From Didymella arachidicola (taxonomy: Eukaryota > Ascomycota > Dothideomycetes > Pleosporales > Didymellaceae): a stretch of DNA of 64,000 nucleotides. Below, piece after piece: positions 32,215 to 41,396 of the stretch. The number at the start of each line of letters is the position of its first letter. Within the stretch, counting starts at the first letter, position 1. The DNA lies in assembly GCA_016630955.3 (NCBI GenBank), contig CM050000.1, positions 62,001 to 126,000 on the forward strand, given 5' to 3'. The translations under genes were made by a program, and so were the position numbers. A model generated the notes under the pieces. The model ran no database searches, had not been told where the DNA came from, and saw nothing but the letters and a program-made list of their open reading frames with translations.

Positions 32215-34362
32215 CCCGTGTCTGTGCACCTCGTGAGCCGGGTCAGTGCGTGAGCCACCCCACCAACTTTGGACGTTACTTTAAACCCCCTACAACTCAA
32301 CGCCACGATGCCGTTAAAGGAAGCCCTTGCAGAGCTAGATAATTTAAGACCTGGAGAACAATTCTCATACCGGGCTCTTGCCAAAAAACATGGCTGTTCA
32401 CGCGCGACGTTGACCCGCCAGCACAGGGGTGAAGTTACCCCTCGTGAAGAGGTCACCAACAGCCAACGGCTCCTCCACCCACGTGCTGAGGCAGAGCTTG
32501 TACAATACATCAGAGGACTCACAGAGAGACACCTGATGCCTACAAGGCAAATAATCATTAATTTCTCGACTCCTTTGTGCCGCTGGGAGCCTTCTGATAG
32601 CTGGGTTACTAGGCTGTTAAACCGGAATCAAGACCACCTTATCACTGCCTGGTCAACTCCTATGGAAACTGTACGCTACAAGGCTGATTCTGGTGATAAA
32701 TACAGCTTGTATTTCCAGCTCCTGCACCTTAAAATTAAGGAGCATGAAGTATTGCCTGAGAACACATACAACATGGATGAAAAGGGATTTATGATTAGGG
32801 TAGTTAGAAGGAGCAAGAGGGTGTTTGATAAGGTACTGTACTGTAAGAGGCGGTTCAAACAACCTACCCACGATGGTAATCGGGAGTGGATAACCGTGGT
32901 TGCTGGTGTATGTGCTGACGGTACCCACCTCCCCCTAGGGGTTATCTTTCCAGCCAAAGGTGACGCAGTACAAGTAAGCTGGGTACGCGAAATTAATCCA
33001 GCCAAGCACTCAGTTCATTTTACCACGTCACCTACTGGTTGGACGAACGACGATTTGGGCGTTGCCTGGTTGGAACAGGTCTTCGATCGCTACACCAAGA
33101 GGAAAGCTCGGAGAAGGTACAGGCTACTCATTATTGACGGGCACGGTAGCCACGTGACGAAGGCCTTTATCGATTACTGTGATCAGCACAAGATTCTGCT
33201 GCTCATCTTCCCTCCACACGCCACCCACACGCTTCAGCCGCTGGATGTGGTGTGCTTCAAGTCGCTGGCTCAAAACTATACCAACCAACTAGTTGAACAC
33301 AACCACACAACGCAGGGATGGTACCCAGTAACTAAGGCTGACTTTGTAAGCCTGTTTTGGCCTGCCTGGGTTCATACTTTCACTAAGGCGTTGGTGGAGA
33401 GTGCCTTTGAAACTACAGGTATCTACCCACCAAACGCCGACGTCATACTCGATCAGTTTAGAACACCAACACCTCCGCCACCTGCGACACCTCCAGAGCA
33501 AGCAGGACCTCAGGCGGCTTCTCCTAAGCCTAGTTGGTTGAAGACTAAGTCACTGCTAAGGAGCGCTGTGAAGGATAAGGACCTTGCTGCTGCAGACGCA
33601 GTTAAACAGAGAATCCACCACCTCCACGTGCTTAATGAGCTTACCCAGCACGAGATTCAAGGCCTTAGAGAGGCAATGGCAGCCAAGAAGAGGAAGAATA
33701 AAAAGAAGAAAGCACTGCCTCTAGCCGCAGATAACCTCAATTTACAGGGTGGTGCTACCTGGTGGAGCCCCCAATCGAAGGCACGTGCCGATCAACGCCA
33801 GGCGGCAACTGAGCAGCAGCAGTTAGAGGAAGAGGCTGCAAAAACCACCAGGCGTGAAATTCAGCACCAGAATAAACTGCTCAAGGCAAAAGAGAAGGAG
33901 GATAACTGTGTGAGGCGGTTGAGGAAGAAAGAAGAGCGCGATCGCAAGGCTGCTAAATCACGTGCTGAAATTGACGCGCGCAAGGCAGCGAGAGCAGCTC
34001 AGAAACGCAATCGCGACGCTCAAAAAAGTATCCAATTGCCTAAACAGGCTAAGGGCAAGGTCTCACAGCAGTCGCAGTTAAAAATAACAAAGCAACGTGC
34101 TGGTGCTGCCGTGCGCAGGCCACGCGTGGTTCACGCGCGTTCCCCAACCCCCCCACCTAGATTGAGCACCAGTGGTCGCATAATTACCGCTACAAGAAAG
34201 TTAAGATAGCTAAAATATGCGCAATAGTTAATAGATCAATCTGCTAGCTTTCCTCACAATAATCGCTTTTGTGTGTAGCTTGATAATCTTAATTCTTTCT
34301 AATGCTCAAAGGTAGTGGGGTGGCTCACTCGCTGACCCGGCTCATGAGGTGCACGGACACGG
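32215..34362 (+). mobile_element. Pogo/Fot1-like DNA transposon, element A (complete)
   Basis: 2148 bp. The left end CCCGTGTCTGTGCACCTCGT and right-end reverse complement CCGTGTCCGTGCACCTCATG start inverted repeats of ~55 bp that continue to AGCCACCCCAC, with scattered mismatches. TA lies outside both ends (32213-32214 and 34363-34364). One intact transposase ORF fills the interior. The right-hand TA is also the left-hand TA of element B. Confidence 0.9.
32308..34209 (+). CDS. Transposase of element A, pogo/Fot1-like, DD35D (intact)
   Basis: 633 aa from the ATG at 32308. The longer ORF start upstream is TTG. N-terminal helix-turn-helix (EALAELDN...YRALAKKHGCSRATL, psq-like) and a CENP-B-type HTH (VQYIRGLTERHLMPTRQ...DSWVTRLLNRN) bind TIR DNA. 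The DDE core has NMDEKGF, DGHGSH and LQPLDV, with 35 residues between the second and third Asp. The C-terminal ~230 residues are a basic coiled coil (KKRKNKKKKALPL; GGATWWSPQSKARADQ) ending in the family tail RIITATRKLR. It has no internal stop or frameshift, so the element may still be active. A, B, C, E, F and G are diverged relatives, not identical copies. Confidence 0.93.
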   Translation: MPLKEALAELDNLRPGEQFSYRALAKKHGCSRATLTRQHRGEVTPREEVTNSQRLLHPRAEAELVQYIRGLTERHLMPTRQIIINFSTPLCRWEPSDSWVTRLLNRNQDHLITAWSTPMETVRYKADSGDKYSLYFQLLHLKIKEHEVLPENTYNMDEKGFMIRVVRRSKRVFDKVLYCKRRFKQPTHDGNREWITVVAGVCADGTHLPLGVIFPAKGDAVQVSWVREINPAKHSVHFTTSPTGWTNDDLGVAWLEQVFDRYTKRKARRRYRLLIIDGHGSHVTKAFIDYCDQHKILLLIFPPHATHTLQPLDVVCFKSLAQNYTNQLVEHNHTTQGWYPVTKADFVSLFWPAWVHTFTKALVESAFETTGIYPPNADVILDQFRTPTPPPPATPPEQAGPQAASPKPSWLKTKSLLRSAVKDKDLAAADAVKQRIHHLHVLNELTQHEIQGLREAMAAKKRKNKKKKALPLAADNLNLQGGATWWSPQSKARADQRQAATEQQQLEEEAAKTTRREIQHQNKLLKAKEKEDNCVRRLRKKEERDRKAAKSRAEIDARKAARAAQKRNRDAQKSIQLPKQAKGKVSQQSQLKITKQRAGAAVRRPRVVHARSPTPPPRLSTSGRIITATRKLR

Positions 34363-34378
34363 TACCGTGTCCGTGCAC
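34349..34378. repeat. Perfect 30 bp palindrome at the A/B element junction
   Basis: The end of A, the shared TA and the start of B form GTGCACGGACACGG-TA-CCGTGTCCGTGCAC, a perfect inverted repeat of two 14 bp arms around TA. It arises because both elements have the same first 14 bases in opposite orientation around a single TA. Confidence 0.95.
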
Positions 34379-34454
34379 TCAATGCACGCCGTCAGTCAAT
34401 GCACGCGATCGCGATTTCGTCCCAACTTCGCACCCCCCACAACTCAACGCCACG

Positions 34455-36344
34455 ATGACTATGGAAGAAGCCCTTGCAGAGCTAGATGCTCTTAACTCTA
34501 GCGAAGAAGTTTGCTACGCGACAATAGCTAAAAAGCATAGTGTTAATCGCTCAACGTTGTCGCGCAAGCACCGAGGTGTCAGCGGGTCGCGTGCAGAGGC
34601 AGGTTTAGCACGTCGCAATCTTCAACCAGAACAGGAGGCAGAGCTTGTGACGTATCTGGAGGGATTGACAGAGCAAAAGTTACCTCCTACAAGAGAGATG
34701 GTGCAGAATTACGCGTCTGATATCGCTGGACACCCTGTCTCCGAGAGCTGGGTCACACGCTTCCTCCACCGACACCAAGATGAGCTTACATCCCAATGGA
34801 GCACTTCTATGGATCGACAACGCCACGCTGCTGACTCTAGTGATAAGTACAAGGTGTAATTTGAACAGCTAGGCAGCAAAATCAACTTCTACGAAGTGGA
34901 GCCTGAGCATACGTACAATATGGATGAGAAAGGCTTCATGGTTGGAGCCGTTGGCAGACAGAAGAGGATCTTCAGCAGGAGGCTGTTTAAGAAGAAGCAG
35001 TTTAAGAAGATGCTGCAGGATGGTAATCGTGAATGGATAAGCTTGTTAGCGTGTGTATGCGCTGACGGCACAGCGTTGCCGCCAGCTCTCATTTACGCAG
35101 CTGACTCAAAGAACATACAAAACACATGGGTAGAGGATGTGAAGGTAGGAGAAAATATGGCCTTCTTTGGAGTATCAGGCAGTGGCTGGTCAAACGATGG
35201 GCTTGGTCTTGCCTGGCTCCAGCAGGTGTTTGAGCGCTTCACAACAGCCAAAGCTCGGAGAAAGTACCGCCTGTTGCTTGTGGATGGCCACGGGAGCCAC
35301 CTAACAGAAGAGTTTCTGGAGTATTGCCACAGGCATAAGATACTGTTAGGTATCTATCCACCTCACAGCACGCACACGCTGCAGCCGCTTGATGTGGTAA
35401 TGTTTAAGCCTCTCAGCACAGCATACTCAAAGAAGCTGGCAACACGCCTTCACAAGCATCAAGGCCTAGTGCCTGTAACTAAAGCTGACTTCTTTGGCCT
35501 GTTCTGGGATGCTTGGGCAAGCAGCTTCACTGCAAAGAATATCTTTAGCTCGTTCAAGGCGACAGGTGTACACCCATTTAACCCCAATGTTATACTCGAT
35601 CGCTTCACCAACGACGACTCAGACACCTCTAGCAACGCTTCAGAGGAAGCTCCTACATACGGCGGCGAGGCATGGCAGAAACTGAATACAGTCATAAAAC
35701 GCGCGTTGAGTAGTGCCTCAGAGAAGGACGCATCTATTGTTCGGCAATCGCTCCACTACATGGCCATACAGAACACCCTTCTACAGAGCGAAAATGAGGG
35801 CCTGCTTGACGCTCTTACTGTTAAGAAAAGGAGAAAGATGAAGGGCAAGTCTCTAGACCTGCTGCAACACTATGAGTACTGGGGGCCTTCAATGATGTGG
35901 ACTCCTCGGTCATTCAGGGAAGCCAAGACCCGCATGAGGCTTGCAAGGGAGGAGCGAGAGGCAGACGAGAAGGAGAAAGCTGACATGAGGGAGCTTGCTA
36001 AGGCTAATAAGCTATACAATGAGAAGATTGCGCAGGAGAAGCGTGATGCGCGCGCAAGGGAGAAGGAAGAGCGTGACCAGCAGAAGGCTAGGAAGGCTAA
36101 GGAAGTCGCTGAACGCAAGGCTGAGAGAGAGCGTCAAAGGCAAGCTCGCAACTCTCAAAAAGCTATACGAAAGCCCTCTATAGGCAAGCGCAAGGCTCTG
36201 GAGAAAGAAGCACCAAAGAAGAAGCAGAAACGTAGTGCTGGGGATGATGTAGCTGGTGCCTCGCGCATAGCGCGTACGCCAACACCTCCACACCAAACCA
36301 ACACTCGCGGCCGCAAAATCCTTCGGCCAAGAAAGTTTTGGTAA
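34455..36344 (+). pseudogene. Transposase of element B, one premature TAA
   Basis: The frame runs from the ATG at 34455 to 36344 (~629 codons), broken only by TAA at 34857-34859. Relatives read KYxLYF where this reads KYKV-stop-F, so a Tyr codon was probably lost. Before the stop: HTH domains (YATIAKKHSVNRSTL and PVSESWVTRFLHRHQ). After it: YNMDEKGF, VDGHGSH and LQPLDV, then a basic coiled coil and the tail RGRKILRPRKFW. The second half alone (from 34896) would lack the DNA-binding domain. The single lesion suggests recent inactivation or read-through. Confidence 0.9.
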
Positions 36345-36409
36345 GAAAGTTTGTTCTATAGGTTGATAGAATGCTCCACTAAGTTATCCTGTAATACAAG
36401 CTGTTGTGT

Positions 36410-36425
36410 GTGGCTCTACAGCCTC
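36410..36425. repeat. Subterminal palindrome of element B
   Basis: GTGGCTCTACAGCCTC: GGCT/AGCC arms around a 4-base centre. The same motif (reverse complement GAGGCTGTAGAGCCAC) occurs at the transposase 3' side of elements C (36562-36577), F (61167-61182) and, varied, E (48094-48109) and G (63295-63310). Confidence 0.85.
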
Positions 36426-37218
36426 AAGTCTCTGTAGCCCGTTTTGGTGATGCGCGTGCATTGACTGACGGCGTGCATTGAGTGCACGGACACGGTACAT
36501 ACCCCGCATCACGTGGTGGGTTCAACATTTCGAAAATAATAGTAACAGCAGCTGCAAAAATGAGGCTGTAGAGCCACGTACAATAGCTAATATCGTGAAA
36601 TTTTTTAGCAGATTGATGTATTAATGTATATAAAAGTATCATGTAAAGCACTATTTATACAAAGTAGCAGTGCGGCCGCTGCGCGTTGTGTGAGTGCGTG
36701 GAGCTAGATGCGGGCTGCAACAACAGTATAACTACGAGCTGCCCCAACACGACGCTTCTTTAATATTTTTGCTGCAGGAGCTGTTGAAGCTTTACGCTTG
36801 CCTCTTTAGGGCAATTGTACCGTATCTGCTTTTTTGAGGTTTTCTGCTTGCTCTTCCTCCTGTCTTGCTCACGCGAGCGAGCTTCCTGTACTTTGCGAGG
36901 AGACCAGAACACAGCTCCACCATGATACTCGCGATCTGACTGGAGGTCAAGGGCCTTGCTCTTCTTCTTGTGCTTTTTCTGAGTCTTGAGAGCCTCCTTT
37001 AAGCCCTGATTCTCGTAGTGGAGGAGCGAGTTTTGAACTGAGATGTGGTGGAGTGATCGCCTGATCTTCCTCAGCTCCTTACTACTCTCATCCTTCGCAA
37101 CTTTCTGCAACAGAGTCTCAATTTTGAGCCAGTCTTTGCCAGAATATACTGAAGAAGAGCTTGTGCTGCTGTCAGAGGCCTCAGGGCTATCCTTAGCAAA
37201 GCATTGGAGGATAACGTT

Positions 37219-37230
37219 GGGCTGAAGGGG
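37219..37230. repeat. Target-site duplication flanking D1 (3' side of D1)
   Basis: gggctgaagggg at 37219-37230 and gggatgaagggg at 37964-37975 are a 12 bp direct repeat with one mismatch on either side of D1. On the minus strand the first copy is followed immediately by AACGTTATCC of the transposase gene. Confidence 0.85.
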
Positions 37231-37963
37231 TTGGTTGGTTGGTTGGTATTCATTTTACGTCTGGTTGATGGAGATTAAGTCTACCATCTCGCCTCCCGAA
37301 GGGCATATACGACGTGCTAAGCTATGGAATTACAGTGCTAACATACTACCTTAGAAAGCATTTCTTGCGTACGCGGGTATTGCTACCATGTCAGAACTAC
37401 AGCTCCCCATCCAGTTGGGGAGACTGAGCAATTTGTGTACATTAGGGTGGATCCCTTGTGTGTGTTCAAAGGCAGTGAAGTGCCGTAAGAGAGAGAAGGG
37501 AAGAGAGGGCGGGTGTAGAGAGCCGGTGCTCTGTCGAATCAAGGCCGTGGCTCTGCGCGAGGAGAGCCTTTGTACTAGGCTTGGCCATGCCTGTGTCGAA
37601 GGAGATAGGTGTAGTAGGAAGGCAGAGCCAGGCCATCCTTCTTCTTTATCTCTTAGAAGTCGTGGAATGTAAGGCCATGCTGGCTGCCTTGTTTGCGTGT
37701 TGAGAGCCGGTGCTCTGTCGAATCGTGCTGTGGCTCTTCGCATGGAGAGCCTTTGTGTTTAGGCCTGGCAGGTGCCCATATCTTGTAAGAACAGGGAGTG
37801 GCAAAGCTGTCTCCTTGTCTTAACGGTGGTTCTGGCCTTCGACTGAACGTGTAAAACTGAGTGGCGCACGGGCCATTTTGAAAAGATTTCAGCTCAGCGA
37901 AGAGCTGAAAGACAAAACAGGGCAGCGCGCCGGCCACAACGCCTGCAGCGGAGACAGGACGAT
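37231..37963 (-). mobile_element. Non-autonomous retro-element D1, LINE-tailed (733 bp)
   Basis: Minus orientation. Its 3' end is (ACCAACC)n preceded by the same ~280 bp tail as the LINE at 41250-47289, including CTCCCC-AACTGGAC-GGGGAG (a 6 bp stem) and CCCTTCGGG. Its 5' part has no LINE coding sequence and is nearly identical to D2, starting at CGTCCTGTCTCCGCTGCAGG. It lacks ~100 bp found at the 5' end of D2, so it is 5'-truncated. Short ORFs inside (up to 130 codons) occur in both copies but have no known domain. Confidence 0.85.
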
Positions 37964-39268
37964 GGGATGAAGGGGTGATATATACCCGTTGCTTCAAAGG
38001 ACCTGAGGATTAACTCCTGAGTAAACGTGCTCACCCAGGCCTTCCAGAACAGGGGGAAGAAGTTGCTCTTCTTAATTACTGACAGTCCTTGGCCGTTGTG
38101 AAGGTGTGTTGTGAGCTCCTTTGAGTACGCAGTTGATAGAGGCTTAAACATCACCACATCAAGCGGCTGCAACGTGTGGGTTGAATGAGGAGGAAGTATA
38201 GCCAGGAGTATCTTGTTCTGATCACAGTAGTTGATAAAGTCCATCGTCACATGGGAGCCGTGGCCGTCAAGGATCAGGAGGCGCCACTTCCTCCGCGCCT
38301 TGGTCTTGGTAAAGCGATCAAACACCTGTTGAAGCCAGGCAAGACTTATATCGTTGTTAGTCCAGCCAGAAGGTGAGGAAGAAACAAGCACAGAGTGTTC
38401 CCCTGACTGTATTTCCTCTACCCAGCTTGATTGGATGGTGCTGTTGGCAGACTCGTAGATGAGACCTGGCGGCAGAGCTGATCCATCGCCGCACACACAC
38501 GCCAGCAGCGTAATCCAGGCGCGATTGCCATCTTGAAGTGATGCCTTGACCTCCCCCTTCTCCCACATACGTCTACTGAACACGTGTTTTGCCCTAGTAG
38601 TGATGCCTATCATGAAGCCCTTCTCGTCCATATTGTATGTGTGCTCGGCGTCAACCTTATACTCAGCGATCTTACGCTGTAGTAAGTTGAAGTAGAGGTC
38701 TTACTTCGCGTAGGAATCGCGTTGTGGCGATTGGCGTCCATACCCGTTGAGTATTGAGAGATAAGATGGATAGAGTACTTGTTGATGAAGCGGGTAACCC
38801 AGCTCTCGCTCACTGGCTCCTGGGCGACTGCTGACGCGAAATTGGCGATCATCTCTCTTGTAGGAGGTATATGACGAGCAGTAAGCTCCTCTATATACTT
38901 CACAAGCTCCTCCTCTTGTTGTTGGGTGAGCTTCTGCTGTGCAAGAACCTTCTCTTGATGCGGGCGCGTCTCACCCCTCCACGTGCGCGTTAACGTTGAC
39001 CGCACAACACCATGCTTTTCTGCTATTTTAGACCACGAAATATCATCTCCAGATGCAAAAGTATCACACTCTGCAAGCGCTTCTTGTCACCCCATTGCGT
39101 TGTGTTGTTGTGGAGCTGAGATAATAGAGTGTTTTGGTGGTTCGGCGCATCACGCGCACGGACACGGTAACGTGCACGGACAGCTCATGCCCGGAGACAC
39201 CTCGTGCCCCGCCGAACACCAAGCCGCGTCTCAACACCACAACTTCAACAGACTATAACGCTACAGCT

Positions 39269-40407
39269 ATGGCACCTATCGACGATGCAATTAAAGATTT
39301 GAAATTGCGTGGTCCAGGAGAACACTTTACGTTGAGGGAAGTTGCTGAGAAATACCAGGTTAACCGCTCAACGCTGGGGCGAAGGTGGAGAGGCGTGACA
39401 GCGTCTCGGGAGGATGGATACTTAAATCAACAAGCTCTTAACCAACAACAAGAGCTAGAGCTTATACAATATATCACAAAGCTTACAGAGAGAGGCCTTC
39501 CTCCTACGAGAGAGATGATCAGGAATTTCTCATCTGAAGTAGCCCATCGGCAGCTGAGCGATCGATGGGTTTCTCGCTTCATTACCAGACACCAGATCCA
39601 TATAATCTCAAAGTGGACCACCGCTATGGATCGTGTTCGCCACCTGGCTGATTCTGAGTCAAAATATCGTCTCTACTTTAAGCTACTGCATCAAAAGATT
39701 ACTGAATATCGCCTTGAGGCTCGAGATATATACAATATGGATGAGAAGGGCTTCTTAATTGGCTTGATAGGCAGAAGCAAGAGGGTATTTAGCAGGCGTC
39801 AATGGGAGAAGAAGGAGGTTCAAGCATCTCTCCAGGATAGATCACGCGAGTTCCTGACACTCCTGGCCTGCTGCTGCGCCGATGGGAGCTCGCTGCCTCC
39901 AAGCCTTATCTACGCAGCTAAAAAAGGAGCTATACGATCAAGTTGGGTAGAGGATATTAAGACAGGAGAGCATGAGGTCTTTGTCTCATCATCTCCAACA
40001 GGCTGGTCAAACGACGACATTGGCCTAGCTTGGCTAGAGCAGGTGTTTGATCGCTATACAAAGCAGCGATCAGGGAGATGGCGACTGCTCATCCTTGATG
40101 GCCATGGATCTCATGTCACGATGGAGTTTATCGACTACTGTGATCGCCACAGGATCATCCTTATAATCCTTCCCCCCCCCCCCCCTATTCGACTCATACG
40201 CTCCAGCCGCTTGACGTAGTGCTGTTTAAGCCACTCTCTCAAGCTTACTCCAATGAGCTCACCAACCATCTCCATAAGGCTCAAGGTCTTATTCCAATTA
40301 AGAAAGGAGACTTCTTCCCACTCTTCTGGAATGCCTGGATATCGTCCTTCACAGAGAGCCTCATATTAAAGGGCTTCGAAGCTACTGGGATCTGGCCGAT
40401 GGATGCC
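39269..40407 (+). pseudogene. Transposase of element E, N-terminal part (poly-C frameshift, then interrupted)
   Basis: From the ATG at 39269 (MAPIDDAIKDLKLRGPGEHF): HTH (LREVAEKYQVNRSTLGRRW), CENP-B HTH (QLSDRWVSRFITRHQ) and core YNMDEKGF and LDGHGSH. A run of 14 C at 40172-40185 shifts the frame just before STHTLQPLDVVLFKPLSQAYS, which continues one frame over. That holds the third Asp. The gene is then cut at GIWPMDA by D2 and the LINE. The homopolymer suggests slippage, and a one- or two-base change would restore the frame. The rest of the gene is at 47302-48027. Confidence 0.9.
40396..40407 (+). repeat. Target-site duplication copy 1 of 3 (CCGATGGATGCC)
   Basis: The 12 bp CCGATGGATGCC of the transposase gene occurs at 40396-40407 (before D2), 41238-41249 (between D2 and the LINE) and 47290-47301 (after the LINE). 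Only the last copy is followed by AACGTTATCC. Confidence 0.95.
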
Positions 40408-41237
40408 CCACCCCGAACATCAACTTTTCCAGGTCAGCGAAAGGTCGATTTCCATCGATTTTTCGTCCAAACACGACTTAAATGCCTTCGTAAATCTGTT
40501 TCCCAACGTCCTGTCTCCGCTGCAGGCGTTGTGGCCGGCGCGCTGCCCTGTTTTGTCTTTCAGCTCTTCGCTGAGCTGAAATCTTTTCAAAATGGCCCGT
40601 GCGCCACTCAGTTTTACACGTTCGGTCGAAGGCCACAACCACCGTTAAGACAAGGAGACAGCTTTGCCACTCCCTGTTCTTACAAGATATGGGCACCTGC
40701 CAGGCCTAAACACAAAGGCTCTCCATGCGAAGAGCCACGGCACGATTCGACAGAGCACCGGCTCTCAACACGCAAACAAGGCAGCCAGCATGGCCTTACA
40801 TTCCACGACTTCTAAGAGATAAAGAAGAAGGATGGCCTGGCTCTGCCTTCCTACTACACCTATCTCCTTCGACGCAGGCATGGCCAAGCCTAGTACAAAG
40901 GCTCTCCTCGCGCAGAGCCACGGCCTTGATTCGACAGAGCACCGGCTCTCCACACCCACCCTCTCTTCCCTTCTCTCTCTTACGGCACTTCACTGCCTTT
41001 GAACATACACAAGGGATCCTCCCTAATGTACACAAACTGCTCAGTCTCCCCAACTGGACGGGGAGCTGTAGTTCTGACATGGTAGCAATACCCGCGTACG
41101 CAAGAAATGCTTTCTAAGGTAGTGTGTTAGCACAGTAATTCCATAGCTTAGCACGTCGTATATGCCCTTCGGGAGGCGAGATGATGGATTTAATCCTCAT
41201 CAACTAGACGTAAAATGAATACCAACCAACCAACCAA
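40408..41237 (+). mobile_element. Non-autonomous retro-element D2, LINE-tailed (830 bp)
   Basis: It lies between two copies of CCGATGGATGCC. Its first ~20 bases (CCACCCCGAACATCAACTTT) resemble the LINE 5' end (CCACCGAACACCAATCTTTT). The last ~265 bases match the LINE 3' tail, ending (ACCAACC)n. The middle (about 40510-40970) has no LINE coding sequence. It holds a ~60 bp unit twice (40711-40770 and 40895-40953) with GGCTCTC..GAGCC and AGAGC..GCTCT stems and gATTCGAcag. No convincing Pol III A/B boxes, so it is either a SINE-like element or an internally rebuilt LINE derivative that uses the LINE's machinery. Confidence 0.85.
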
Positions 41238-41396
41238 CCGATGGATGCCCCACCGAACACCAATCTTTTGATTTCTGGGTTTCCTTCACAGAAGCCCCAA
41301 AAATCACAGCAAACGATCCGGCTCACTGCGGCCACTCTGGGAGTACCTCTAACGTCCGCCTAGGCCCCCTGCGCGACGCGCAAGGAGCTTAATAGG

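Larger units (their letters stand above)
34365..36495 (+). mobile_element. Pogo/Fot1-like DNA transposon, element B
   Basis: 2131 bp with nearly perfect ~43 bp inverted repeats: the left starts CCGTGTCCGTGCACTCAATG and the right end is its reverse complement. TA lies on both sides (34363-34364 and 36496-36497). The TIR has an internal repeat of TCAATGCACG. It abuts element A through a single shared TA. The transposase has one nonsense codon. Confidence 0.92.
36704..39095 (-). pseudogene. Transposase of element C, multiply broken and interrupted by D1
   Basis: Read on the minus strand from the ATG at 39095: an immediate stop (MG-stop), then IAEKHGVVRSTLTRTW (HTH) and PVSESWVTRFINKY (CENP-B HTH). 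Next come a one-base frameshift near 38720 and the core YNMDEKGFMIGITTRAK, LDGHGSH and LQPLDVVMFKPL. D1 interrupts at ATGIYHPF. After D1 the C-terminal coiled coil resumes (DREYHGGAVFWSPRKVQEAR), shortened, with an in-frame TAA (ccc-taa-aga, from CAA) before the final basic stretch. At least four lesions: this copy is dead. Confidence 0.85.
36498..39167 (-). mobile_element. Pogo/Fot1-like DNA transposon, element C (degenerate, split by D1)
   Basis: The right end (39167) has the family TIR start CCGTGTCCGTGCGCGTGATG on the minus strand, with TA at 39168-39169 shared with element E. The left boundary is uncertain: sequence after the TA shared with B (36496-36497) does not match the right TIR, so the left end may be deleted or rearranged. 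The subterminal palindrome GAGGCTGTAGAGCCAC at 36562 shows that the family 3' region is present. A retro-element (D1) occupies 37231-37963. Confidence 0.75.

Noticed and set aside
32269..32307. Upstream extension of the element A transposase
   Set aside because: It starts with TTG and contains part of the shared non-coding leader (ACAACTCAACGCCACG) seen before B's ATG too.
36498..36560. Left terminal inverted repeat of element C
   Set aside because: The sequence after the TA at 36496 (cataccccgcatcacgtgg) does not match the reverse complement of C's right end, so the boundary is left uncertain.
37351..37997. Two overlapping ORFs (130 and 114 codons) inside D1, also present in D2
   Set aside because: They recur only because D1 and D2 are copies of one element. 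They overlap each other and have no domain, so I do not call them genes. They would deserve a second look if conserved with synonymous bias in many copies.
40408..41237. Classical tRNA-derived SINE head in D2
   Set aside because: GATTCGA and GGTCGAAGGCC resemble B boxes, but there is no A box at the right distance and no tRNA fold, so I only call it LINE-tailed and SINE-like.
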